Source: Clostridia bacterium (GTDB lineage Bacteria; Bacillota; Clostridia; Peptostreptococcales; Acidaminobacteraceae). From it: a stretch of 47,709 bases of DNA. The first letter of the stretch is position 1, and every line of letters starts with the position of its first letter. A program made the position numbers and the translations under genes. The notes beneath the pieces are model-generated. The model made no database searches. It saw only the letters and a program-made list of their open reading frames with translations, and had not been told where the DNA came from. Shown piece by piece: positions 32,181 to 40,446 of the stretch. The stretch spans positions 1 to 47,709 of the forward strand of contig JACUUV010000021.1 in the NCBI GenBank assembly GCA_014859095.1, read 5' to 3'.

Positions 32181-34580
32181 ATGCGTCAGATCATCGTGGG
32201 TACAAGAGGAAGTCGTTTGGCGGTCACTCAAACCGAATGGGTCATCAGCAGGCTTCAGGAAAAATGGAAGGATCACGAGTTTGTTTTGAAAGTGATCATT
32301 ACTAAAGGCGATCAGATTCAAACGACACCACTGGATAAAATTGGTGATAAAGGTTTATTTACACGTGCAATTGAAGATCAATTAAAAACAGGTGATATTG
32401 ACTTTGCAGTCCATAGTCTTAAGGATTTGCCAAGTCATTTTGAGCCGGAGTTATCTCTCGCTTCCGTACCAGTACGTGAAGATGCAAGAGATGTTTTAGT
32501 TCTCAGGGAAGGATTTGCTACATTGGATGATCTGCCGGCTGGGGCGAGAATTGGTACCGGCAGCAAACGTCGGCTGTATCAGCTTATGCGAATTAGACCA
32601 GATCTTGTGCCAGTTCCAATTAGAGGCAATGTGGAAACTCGAATCAACAAAATCACAAAAGAATCGCTTGATGGTGTAATCCTTGCTGCTGCAGGTATGC
32701 ACAGGTTGGGAATCAAAGAAAAAATCACACAATATCTGGATGCCGATTTAATAGTTCCCGCACCTGCACAAGGTGCACTCGGGCTTCAATACAGAACGAA
32801 CGACAATCATGTCAAGATGTTATTGAACTCAATTTGTGACGAAGTATCAGATGTTTGTGTTCGTGCTGAAAGGGCATTTTTGGAAGCTATAGAAGGCAGT
32901 TGTCACATACCTATTGGTGCATATGCGACCTTGAATGGACGTCAATTGAAACTTGTGACCGTTTTTGGAGATGCGGAGGGCCTTGAATTGTATAAAACTG
33001 AATTTGTGGATGATCGGGATCATGCTGAGGAATTAGGAAAGAAAGCCGCGGAAGATACACTGAGGAAAATGTTTTCGGATGTGATGGTTTCATTGGTTGG
33101 TGCAGGTCCTGGTGATGAAGGTCTGATCACCATCAAAGCTGTCGATAGGCTCAAGTCATGTGATGCGGTTGTATATGATAGACTGGCTGCACCAGCATTT
33201 CTCAAATATGTGCCTGAGCATGCAGTGAAAATTTACGTTGGTAAAGCGGCATCCGACCATGCCATGACCCAGGAAGAGATCAATAGAACACTTGAAAAAT
33301 TGGCAAAATCATATAAAAGGATCGTTCGATTAAAAGGCGGGGACCCATTTGTATTTGGACGCGGTGGCGAGGAAGCCATCCACTTGAATTCAAAAGGTAT
33401 TCCATTTGAAGTGATTCCAGGGATCACCTCTCCAATATCCGGATTGGCATATGCCGGCATCCCAATAACACATAGGGACGTCGCTGCGTCATTTCATGTT
33501 TTTACAGGTCATTTCAATTCAGAAGAAAAGAGACTTGATTTTGATACAATCTCCAAACTGGAGGGCACTTTGGTTTTCCTCATGAGCATAAGTCAATTCA
33601 AGAACATATGCAGCGAATTAATTGGCAAAGGTAAAAACCCCAAGACTCCTATAGCTGTTGTCTCAAGTGCCACACTTGGAAACCAGATGGTTTATGAAAC
33701 GACCTTGGATGACGCGGACAGCATCTCTGGCGTGGCTTCACCTGCTTTCTTGGCAGTGGGCGATGTGATCAGTCTGAGAAAAGATTTGAATTGGTTTGAG
33801 AAAAGGCCTCTTTTTGGCAAGAAAATTTTAGTGACTCGAGCCAGTGCTCTGGCGAGTTCATTTTCAGAAAAATTACGTCACCTCGGTGCGACGGTAATTG
33901 AGAGCCCGTCAATAGAACTCTATGAGGTCGATCAAGGACCACTATTGAACCAGTTCGATCAATTGAAAAGTTTTACACATCTTTGGTTTACGAGTGCGAG
34001 TGGTGTAAAGTTGTTTTTTAAGGCCTTACAGGAACAAGGCATGGATTCCCGTCAACTTTCACATTTGAAAGTTCTCGCAATAGGAACCTCTACTGCGAGT
34101 AGTTTGATTCAGTATGGCATTAAAGCCGATTACATTCCTGATCAATTTACTCAAGAAGGGATCGTCAAATTGATGAAACCATTGATCAGCAAGAAAGATA
34201 AAATACTGCTTCCGGGAGCAGAAGACATAAGAACTTTATTATCGGATACTTTTGCTTCAATTTGTGACTTTGTTCACATCCCAGTCTATCGAACTTGTCC
34301 ATCAACCGCTACGGAAATCACAGCAGAAACATTGAGCCAAGTGGACTATATCACATTTACAAGTGGCTCGTCCGTCAAGTATTTTCATGAGTATTTATTG
34401 AGTCATGAATTTAAAATTGAGGATGACACAATACTGGTATCCATTGGGCCTATAACCACCGATGTTTTGATGGAAATAGGATATAAGACTGTTGTAACAT
34501 CGAGGAGGCATACTATAGATGGTATGATAGAGACAATCATAAGTGAGGAGAATAAAAATGGATCAATCGTACACCTGTGA
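32181..34580 (+). CDS. hemC/cobA/hemD: HemC-CobA-HemD triple-fusion protein
   Basis: A single 799-residue reading frame with three enzymes. Residues 1-300 are hydroxymethylbilane synthase: GTRGSRLAVTQTEWV, KDLPSHFEP, and dipyrromethane-cofactor Cys241 in EGSCHIPIG. Residues about 302-535 are uroporphyrinogen-III C-methyltransferase: SLVGAGPGDEGLITIKA, VYDRLAAP, RLKGGDPFVFGRGGEEA, PGITSPISGLAYAGIPITHR. Residues about 545-799 are uroporphyrinogen-III synthase: KKILVTRA, WFTSASGVKLFF, ITFTSGSSVKYF and a terminal SIGPITTDVL. Together it converts porphobilinogen to precorrin-2. CobA-HemD fusions are common in Clostridia; the added HemC at the front is less usual. No stop or frame break occurs between domains; it overlaps hemB by 23 bases. 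Confidence 0.93.
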   Translation: MRQIIVGTRGSRLAVTQTEWVISRLQEKWKDHEFVLKVIITKGDQIQTTPLDKIGDKGLFTRAIEDQLKTGDIDFAVHSLKDLPSHFEPELSLASVPVREDARDVLVLREGFATLDDLPAGARIGTGSKRRLYQLMRIRPDLVPVPIRGNVETRINKITKESLDGVILAAAGMHRLGIKEKITQYLDADLIVPAPAQGALGLQYRTNDNHVKMLLNSICDEVSDVCVRAERAFLEAIEGSCHIPIGAYATLNGRQLKLVTVFGDAEGLELYKTEFVDDRDHAEELGKKAAEDTLRKMFSDVMVSLVGAGPGDEGLITIKAVDRLKSCDAVVYDRLAAPAFLKYVPEHAVKIYVGKAASDHAMTQEEINRTLEKLAKSYKRIVRLKGGDPFVFGRGGEEAIHLNSKGIPFEVIPGITSPISGLAYAGIPITHRDVAASFHVFTGHFNSEEKRLDFDTISKLEGTLVFLMSISQFKNICSELIGKGKNPKTPIAVVSSATLGNQMVYETTLDDADSISGVASPAFLAVGDVISLRKDLNWFEKRPLFGKKILVTRASALASSFSEKLRHLGATVIESPSIELYEVDQGPLLNQFDQLKSFTHLWFTSASGVKLFFKALQEQGMDSRQLSHLKVLAIGTSTASSLIQYGIKADYIPDQFTQEGIVKLMKPLISKKDKILLPGAEDIRTLLSDTFASICDFVHIPVYRTCPSTATEITAETLSQVDYITFTSGSSVKYFHEYLLSHEFKIEDDTILVSIGPITTDVLMEIGYKTVVTSRRHTIDGMIETIISEENKNGSIVHL

Positions 34581-35544
34581 TGTAACACATCGTTTTAGAC
34601 GTCTCAGAGAAAATGACAATTTGAGAAATATGGTGAGAGAAAATCATTTGTCGATCAATGATTTAATCACCCCAATCTTCGTTGTTGAAGGTCAAAACAT
34701 CAAATCGTCAACTGAGGCGATGCCAGAAGTTTATAGGTATTCACTTGACAGACTGCACGAAGAACTGGATGAGTTATTGCAATTAGGATTGCATCAAGTT
34801 TTGTTGTTTGGCATTCCAGAACATAAAGACTCTGTCGGTTCTGGTGCGTATGATGAAAACGGTATTGTACAAAAGGCAATACGTTATGTTAAATCCTACT
34901 CGCCCAAGTTTTATGTCATTACAGATGTATGCCTGTGTCAATACACGGATCATGGACATTGTGGCATTCTGACCGATTCAGGTTGTGTTGACAATGATCC
35001 TACTCTGACACTTTTGGCTAAAATTGCATTGAGCCATGTCGAGTCAGGTGCAGATATGGTTGCGCCTTCAGACATGATGGACGGGCGTATCGGTGCTATT
35101 CGACACTACCTGGATAGTAAAGGTTATACTTACGTCCCAATCATGTCCTATGCGATTAAGTATCACTCAAACTATTATGGCCCATTTAGAGTTATTGCCG
35201 ATTCAAGTCCTAAACAAGGTTCTAGAAGCAGTTACCAAATGGATTTCCATAACAGTAAAGATGTTGCAGATGTCGCTAAGGCGAGCATCGATCAAGGTGC
35301 TGATTTAATAATGGTCAAGCCAGCCATGATGTACTTGGATGTTTTGTATGAGTTAAATGAGTCCATCAATAAACCTCTTGTAGTTTTTAATGTCAGTGGG
35401 GAGTACGCACTCCTCTATCAAGGAATCAAGTCTGGCTTTGTCAATGAATCTATTGTTTATGAAACGATGATTGGATTCAAGCGGGCGGGGGCCAAATTGA
35501 TTATTACCTATTTTTCAAAGTTAATTGCTGAGAAGTGGCTATAG
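34558..35544 (+). CDS. hemB: Delta-aminolevulinic acid dehydratase (porphobilinogen synthase)
   Basis: A 328-residue HemB. The zinc-binding cysteines are in DVCLCQYTDHGHCGI, so it is a zinc-dependent type. Active-site lysines are in MSYAIKYHSNYYGPFR and IMVKPAMMYLD. It joins two aminolevulinates to porphobilinogen. GAGGAG precedes the ATG at 34558, which lies inside the end of the fusion gene; a longer frame from 34543 has no site. Confidence 0.94.
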   Translation: MDQSYTCDVTHRFRRLRENDNLRNMVRENHLSINDLITPIFVVEGQNIKSSTEAMPEVYRYSLDRLHEELDELLQLGLHQVLLFGIPEHKDSVGSGAYDENGIVQKAIRYVKSYSPKFYVITDVCLCQYTDHGHCGILTDSGCVDNDPTLTLLAKIALSHVESGADMVAPSDMMDGRIGAIRHYLDSKGYTYVPIMSYAIKYHSNYYGPFRVIADSSPKQGSRSSYQMDFHNSKDVADVAKASIDQGADLIMVKPAMMYLDVLYELNESINKPLVVFNVSGEYALLYQGIKSGFVNESIVYETMIGFKRAGAKLIITYFSKLIAEKWL

Positions 35545-35578
35545 CCACATGTTGAAGTTGGTAGTGAAAGGAAACATA

Positions 35579-36874
35579 ATGATGAATCATGAGCAGTCAA
35601 AAACACTTTATGAACGTGCCAAACTTGTAATACCTGGAGGGGTAAACAGCCCAGTCAGAGCTTTTCGATCAGTGGGAATGGACCCGATAATGATTGAGTC
35701 CGCTTCTGAGTCGATTCTAACTGATGTCGATGGAAATGATTATATAGATTTTATAGGATCTTGGGGGCCAATGATCCTTGGACATACCCCTCCATTTATG
35801 AAAAATGACTTAAATCCGATACTTTCAAGAGGATTGAGTTATGGTGTGCCTACAGCACTTGAAGTCGAAATGGCAGAACGATTAGTGGCATCTTATGATG
35901 GAATGGATATGGTACGTATGGTGAACTCTGGAACTGAAGCGACTATGAGTGCTATTCGAGTCGCACGGGGTTTCACTTCAAGAAACAAAATTCTGAAGTT
36001 CGAAGGGTGTTATCATGGCCATTCGGATGCATTGCTTGTGAAATCGGGCTCAGGTACTTTGACCTATGGTGTTCCAACATCGCTAGGGGTTCCAGAATCT
36101 GTGGTCAAAGACACGCTTGTTTTGAGATTTAATGACTCAACTGCGTTGATCAAAGCGTTTGAGGAATACGGGAAAGAACTCGCGGCTGTGATAATAGAAC
36201 CTGTCGCTGGCAATATGGGTGTGGTGCCAAGTGAACTATCATTTTTAAGGACTCTTAGAGAATTATGTGATAAATATGCTACGATTCTGATTTTTGATGA
36301 AGTGATCACCGGATTCAGATTGGCCTATGGCGGCGCATCTGAGATTTATGGAATCGTTCCGGATATGGTTTGCTTTGGTAAAATCATCGGAGGTGGTTTG
36401 CCGGTTGGTGCTTATGGCGGCAAACTTGAAATTATGTCTACGGTATCTCCTCTTGGCGGTGTGTATCAAGCGGGGACTTTATCAGGTAATCCACTTGCGA
36501 TGTATTTTGGAATTCAAATGTTGGATTATTTAAAGGAAAATCCAATGGTATATCAAAATTTGGAAGATATGGCGAAGTATTTGGAATCGGAAATGGTGCC
36601 TTTTATTGAAAAACATCAACTTCCAGTATCGTTCAAGCGATATAAATCTATGCCTTGTCTTTTTTTCGCCGAAGGTGAAATCAACAACTATGACGATGTG
36701 AAGCTTTGCGATACAAATGCTTATGCTACATATTTCAGAGCAATGCTGGAACGGGGAATTCTACTTCCGCCTGCACAATTTGAAGGGTTATTTTTGTCGA
36801 CAGCTCATACTAAGGCACAGTTGGATGCCTATTTGGAAGCGAGTAAAACCGTATTGATTGAGATGTATCGTTGA
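35579..36874 (+). CDS. hemL: Glutamate-1-semialdehyde 2,1-aminomutase
   Basis: A 431-residue PLP enzyme: IPGGVNSPVRAFRSVG, VNSGTEATMSAIRVARG, YHGHSDALLVKSGSG, the PLP Asp in LIFDEVITGFR and the Schiff-base lysine in CFGKIIGGGLPVGAYGG. It makes 5-aminolevulinate from the HemA product. AAAGGAAAC precedes the first of two ATG codons (35579 or 35582). Last clear tetrapyrrole gene of the riboswitch operon. No terminator hairpin is seen directly after it. Confidence 0.94.
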   Translation: MMNHEQSKTLYERAKLVIPGGVNSPVRAFRSVGMDPIMIESASESILTDVDGNDYIDFIGSWGPMILGHTPPFMKNDLNPILSRGLSYGVPTALEVEMAERLVASYDGMDMVRMVNSGTEATMSAIRVARGFTSRNKILKFEGCYHGHSDALLVKSGSGTLTYGVPTSLGVPESVVKDTLVLRFNDSTALIKAFEEYGKELAAVIIEPVAGNMGVVPSELSFLRTLRELCDKYATILIFDEVITGFRLAYGGASEIYGIVPDMVCFGKIIGGGLPVGAYGGKLEIMSTVSPLGGVYQAGTLSGNPLAMYFGIQMLDYLKENPMVYQNLEDMAKYLESEMVPFIEKHQLPVSFKRYKSMPCLFFAEGEINNYDDVKLCDTNAYATYFRAMLERGILLPPAQFEGLFLSTAHTKAQLDAYLEASKTVLIEMYR

Positions 36875-36912
36875 TAATAAAAAAATAAAAAAACGTTGAA
36901 AGGGGTAAAAAC

Positions 36913-37332
36913 ATGAGCAAAGCAGTAGTGTATTATTCAAGATCGGGAAACTCGAAACAAGTCGCAGATATTTTAGCACAAGAACTAGGTGTTGAACCTA
37001 TCAGGATTGTGTCCGATATGAACTGGAAAGGACTTTTCGGATATATGAAGGCAGGGTATTACAGTATGATGAAGAAAACTGTTCCCATCAGACTCGAAGG
37101 GCAACTCGCTAGCGATGATGAAATCATATTAGTAGCCCCACTTTGGGCTGGAGACGTTGCTGTGGAAGCACATGCATTCATTGAAAAATACAATGGATCA
37201 AACATTCACATGGTCGTGCTTTCAAAAGCAAGTGAAGTCAAGAATCAGGAAAGATTCAAAAGTGTTCATATGATCAAGGAGAGCAAAACGTATGACCATG
37301 ACTATTTAAAGGCGATGGTGAACAGTATTTAA
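36913..37332 (+). CDS. Flavodoxin-family protein
   Basis: A 139-residue FMN-binding flavodoxin-like protein. The phosphate loop is YYSRSGNSKQVADILA and the isoalloxazine loop APLWAGDVAVEAHAFI. It is preceded by AAAGGGG and lies 38 bases after hemL with no obvious terminator between, so it may be read through from the B12 operon. A role as electron donor is likely; whether it serves corrinoid reduction is speculation. Confidence 0.82.
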   Translation: MSKAVVYYSRSGNSKQVADILAQELGVEPIRIVSDMNWKGLFGYMKAGYYSMMKKTVPIRLEGQLASDDEIILVAPLWAGDVAVEAHAFIEKYNGSNIHMVVLSKASEVKNQERFKSVHMIKESKTYDHDYLKAMVNSI

Positions 37333-37388
37333 AGAATATGAGGATGGAGCATGTCAAAATTCGGATAACGAACTCATAAAAACCGCCG

Positions 37389-37437
37389 CTTGGTTACCGC
37401 CGTGTGGGTACCTGGTACCCACACGGCGGTAACCAAG
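37389..37437. repeat. Perfect 24-bp inverted repeat, GC-rich, GGTACC at its centre
   Basis: Arms 37389-37412 and 37414-37437 are exact reverse complements around a single T. Inner sequence is GTGTGGGTACC and outer CTTGGTTACCGCC. It is far richer in G+C than its surroundings and has no T-tract, so it is not a standard terminator. It lies 26 bases before a sigma-54 promoter. Sequence differs from the other elements except for the GGTACC core. Confidence 0.85.
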
Positions 37438-37462
37438 AGTGATATTGGCAGAAGAATTATTT

Positions 37463-37480
37463 TTGGCTTCAAATTTGCAT
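37463..37480 (+). promoter_or_regulatory. Sigma-54 (-24/-12) promoter of the thiolase gene
   Basis: TTGGCTTCAAATTTGCAT has GG (37465-37466) and GC (37477-37478) with exactly ten bases between, matching TGGCAC-N5-TTGC. A sigma-54 activator gene is in the transcript it would drive. Confidence 0.8.
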
Positions 37481-37526
37481 ATAGTAGATTGAAGTTAATC
37501 AACTACAAATTTGAGGAGGATTTATT

Positions 37527-38705
37527 ATGAGAGAAGTTGTAATTGTAAGTGCAGTAAGAACGGCGATTGGAAGTTATGGTGGCACACTTGCTGGGGTTTC
37601 TCCTAGTGATTTGGGTGCTATCGTCATCAAAGAAGCGCTTAATCGAGCTAAAATTGATGGCAGTGATGTCGATGAAGTTTATATGGGTTGTATTTTGCAA
37701 GCTGGTCATGGTCAAGGTGTGGCAAGACAGGCATCTATAAAAGCTGGGATTCCAGTAGAAGTGCCAGCGACAACCATCAACATGCTATGTGGATCAGGCC
37801 TTAGAACCGTATCGCTGGCTGCTCAAATCATCCAATCCGGTGACTGTGATACTATCGTAGTGGGTGGTACAGAGAATATGAGCATGGCGCCGTACTTACT
37901 TGAAAACGCACGCTTTGGTTACAGAATGGGTGATGGCAAAGTAAAGGATTCCATGGTATTTGACGCTTTGACGGATGCATTCAACAATTATCATATGGGT
38001 ATGACAGCAGAGAATTTGGCGGACAAATACAGCATCACACGTGAAGAGCAGGATGCCTTTGCAACTGCTAGTCAAAATAAAGCTGAAAAAGCCATTGCTG
38101 AAGGAAAATTCAAGTCTGAGATCGTTCCAGTGGAGATCCCACAAAGAAAAGGCGATCCAATCATTTTTGATACGGATGAGTTTCCAAAAGCCGGTTTGAC
38201 AGTGGAAAAACTTGGAAAACTCAGACCGGCCTTTAAAAAAGATGGTTCAGTTACTGCGGGAAATGCCTCAGGAATCAACGATGGCGCTGCGGCACTCGTT
38301 GTTATGTCGAGAGAAAAAGCAGACAAGCTTGGGCTCAAACCGCTTGCTACGATTGTATCTTATGCAAATGCTGGGGTAGATCCAGCCATCATGGGTATAG
38401 GACCTGTACCATCTTCTCAAAAAGCGCTTGAAAAGGCGGGATTAAAAATTGAAGATATGGACCTCATTGAGGCTAATGAAGCTTTTGCATCACAGTCACT
38501 CGCAGTGGGCAAAGAACTGAACTGGGATGCTTCAAAAGTAAACGTCAACGGTGGTGCAATCGCACTTGGTCACCCAGTTGGAGCCAGTGGAGCAAGAATC
38601 CTCGTGACATTACTACATGAAATGGGAAAGCAAGATGCGTCTTATGGACTTGCCACATTATGCATTGGTGGAGGTATGGGCACAGCACTTATTGTAAAGC
38701 GATAA
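37527..38705 (+). CDS. Acetyl-CoA C-acetyltransferase (thiolase)
   Basis: A 392-residue thiolase. The acyl-accepting Cys88 is in NMLCGSGLR, and the C-terminal catalytic residues are in [29 protein letters not shown] and LCIGGGMG. It interconverts acetoacetyl-CoA and two acetyl-CoA. GAGGAGG precedes the ATG, 47 bases after the sigma-54 promoter. The activator gene follows after 15 bases, and a CoA-transferase/permease/dehydrogenase unit is next, so the thiolase is likely the final step of 3-hydroxybutyrate or acetoacetate breakdown. Confidence 0.93.
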   Translation: MREVVIVSAVRTAIGSYGGTLAGVSPSDLGAIVIKEALNRAKIDGSDVDEVYMGCILQAGHGQGVARQASIKAGIPVEVPATTINMLCGSGLRTVSLAAQIIQSGDCDTIVVGGTENMSMAPYLLENARFGYRMGDGKVKDSMVFDALTDAFNNYHMGMTAENLADKYSITREEQDAFATASQNKAEKAIAEGKFKSEIVPVEIPQRKGDPIIFDTDEFPKAGLTVEKLGKLRPAFKKDGSVTAGNASGINDGAAALVVMSREKADKLGLKPLATIVSYANAGVDPAIMGIGPVPSSQKALEKAGLKIEDMDLIEANEAFASQSLAVGKELNWDASKVNVNGGAIALGHPVGASGARILVTLLHEMGKQDASYGLATLCIGGGMGTALIVKR

Positions 38706-38720
38706 TCAGGAGGGTATACA

Positions 38721-40106
38721 TTGAATAAGCGAACGTCACTTCAGCCCCAAGAACTTTTGGAACTTTATGAAAACATCTTTGACCATTCCTACAACTGGAT
38801 GGTGGTTGTCGACGCAGATGGCAAAATCATCCTGATGAATGAACCTTATTGCAAATTTTTAGGGTTCACAACTGAAGAGGTCATTGGCATGCACGTTACA
38901 AATGTGATTGAAAATACGCGCATGCACATTGTTGTTAAAACAGGTGAACGTGAAATCGGTGACGTGCAACAGATCAAAGGAAATCAGATGATTGCTGACC
39001 GTGTCCCCATTTACAGGGATGGCAAAATAATCGGTGCTGTTGGATCCGTGATTTTCAAAGACATCGTGGAACTGGATTCTTACGTGAAACGTGTGACCAC
39101 CATGGAAAAAGAGCTCGATTTTTATAAAAAGGAACTTAAAAAAGCACTTGGAAGCCGTTTTACGTTTGAAAATATCATTGGAAACAGCGGAGCCCTTGAA
39201 AAAGCTAAGGATATGGCACTCCAGGTATCTATGAGTAAATCCAGTATTCTGTTGCTTGGAGAAAGTGGGACAGGGAAAGAGCTTTTTGCCCATTCGATTC
39301 ATAATGCCAGCCCGAGAAGCAATTATCCACTCATCAAAGTGAACTGTGCCAGCATACCAAGCGAACTACTCGAATCAGAGCTTTTTGGTTATGAGCCAGG
39401 CGCTTTTACCGGCGCGGGCAAAAATGGCAAGCCTGGCAAATTTGAGCTTGCTGACAACAGCACGATTTTTCTCGATGAGATTGGCGACTTACCACTTGCT
39501 ATGCAAGCCAAGCTTCTAAGGGCACTTCAAGAGAAGGAAATAGAACGGGTTGGCGGGACAAAAAGCAAGAAGCTTGATGTTCGTATTATTGCCGCGACCA
39601 ACAAAAATCTGGAACAAATGATCAAGGACAAATTATTCAGGGAAGACCTTTTTTATAGGCTAAATGTCATTCGCATCACTATCCCGTCACTTAGAGAGCG
39701 CCAATCGGATATCCCTATGCTGACAAAACACCTCATCAAAAAACTGTCCAAAGAGATGGATCGTTTTGTGACCGGAATTTCTGAGGAGGCGATGAAACTG
39801 CTGGTATCCTACGATTGGCCGGGCAATATCCGAGAACTCGAAAACGCTATTGAACGTGCAATCAATCTGGTAAACAAAGAGGCTGTGATTGATGTGGTAC
39901 ATTTGCCATTTTATATCCGTGAGCAGAATTCAGAACTCGCTGGAATGGCTACAGGTGAGGGGCTCAGAGATCTTGTGGCTCAGCTTGAGATCAAAGAGAT
40001 CAAGAATGCACTAGAAATATCGGGCAAAAATAAACAACAGGCGGCAAAGTATCTTGGTATCAGCCGTACCAATCTTTATGAAAAGATGGCAAAATATGGG
40101 TTGTAG
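38721..40106 (+). CDS. Sigma-54-dependent activator with PAS sensor domain
   Basis: A 461-residue enhancer-binding protein. N-terminal PAS domain at about residues 10-115 (YNWMVVVDADGKIILMNEPY), then an AAA+ domain with Walker A GESGTGKE (from residue 180), the sigma-54 contact loop GAFTGA (from 227), Walker B STIFLDEIGDLPL and LFYRLNVIRI, and a C-terminal Fis-type helix-turn-helix (KQQAAKYLGISRTNLYEKM). The start codon is TTG, supported by AGGAGGG seven bases before. It probably activates both -24/-12 promoters that flank it, and so its own operon. Confidence 0.92.
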   Translation: MNKRTSLQPQELLELYENIFDHSYNWMVVVDADGKIILMNEPYCKFLGFTTEEVIGMHVTNVIENTRMHIVVKTGEREIGDVQQIKGNQMIADRVPIYRDGKIIGAVGSVIFKDIVELDSYVKRVTTMEKELDFYKKELKKALGSRFTFENIIGNSGALEKAKDMALQVSMSKSSILLLGESGTGKELFAHSIHNASPRSNYPLIKVNCASIPSELLESELFGYEPGAFTGAGKNGKPGKFELADNSTIFLDEIGDLPLAMQAKLLRALQEKEIERVGGTKSKKLDVRIIAATNKNLEQMIKDKLFREDLFYRLNVIRITIPSLRERQSDIPMLTKHLIKKLSKEMDRFVTGISEEAMKLLVSYDWPGNIRELENAIERAINLVNKEAVIDVVHLPFYIREQNSELAGMATGEGLRDLVAQLEIKEIKNALEISGKNKQQAAKYLGISRTNLYEKMAKYGL

Positions 40107-40313
40107 GGAAATCAAACACCATACTGAAATCAGACACTCGTATAAAATTCTTGTTAATCTTTAGACTAATGTGGTTTTTCAACTGATACTTGTTGAGTAT
40201 TGTAACAATCTTTGTTAAATTTTCGAAATATTGTGTCTGATATCCGTACACTTTGGCGTTAGCTCATTATAAATGACCAACAACTGAACAGCTATTGAGG
40301 CAAAAAACAATTA
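40107..40313. promoter_or_regulatory. Intergenic region with candidate enhancer sites
   Basis: Between the activator gene and the next promoter this AT-rich stretch has no coding potential. It holds an inverted pair ATCAGACAC (40129-40137) and GTGTCTGAT (40233-40241) about 100 bases apart, a related ATCAAACAC at 40111-40119, and a palindrome ATACT-N5-AGTAT (40186-40200). Sigma-54 activators usually bind paired sites 80-200 bases upstream of the promoter, so one of these is plausibly the activator site. Which one is unknown. Confidence 0.45.
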
Positions 40314-40349
40314 GTGCAGTACTCAAACAATTGGAGTACTGCACTTTTT
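40314..40349 (+). terminator. Intrinsic terminator after the activator transcript
   Basis: GTGCAGTACTC (40314-40324) and GAGTACTGCAC (40334-40344) form a perfect 11-bp stem followed by TTTTTAT. It separates the activator transcript from the next sigma-54 promoter 18 bases further on. Confidence 0.85.
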
Positions 40350-40366
40350 ATGTGTTGTGCAAAAAG

Positions 40367-40384
40367 TTGGCAACGATTTTGCGT
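40367..40384 (+). promoter_or_regulatory. Sigma-54 (-24/-12) promoter of the CoA-transferase operon
   Basis: TTGGCAACGATTTTGCGT has GG at 40369-40370 and GC at 40381-40382 with ten bases between. It sits between a terminator and the CoA-transferase gene. Confidence 0.78.
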
Positions 40385-40446
40385 ATAGATATTAGTACAA
40401 GCTTGTAACACATGATATTTCAAAATTATTGCAGGGAGGTTATTGG

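Noticed and set aside
37389-37437. The 24-bp palindrome as terminator of the B12 operon
   Set aside because: No T-run follows on either strand and the stem lies 57 bases after the flavodoxin stop; an intrinsic terminator would need a T-tract.
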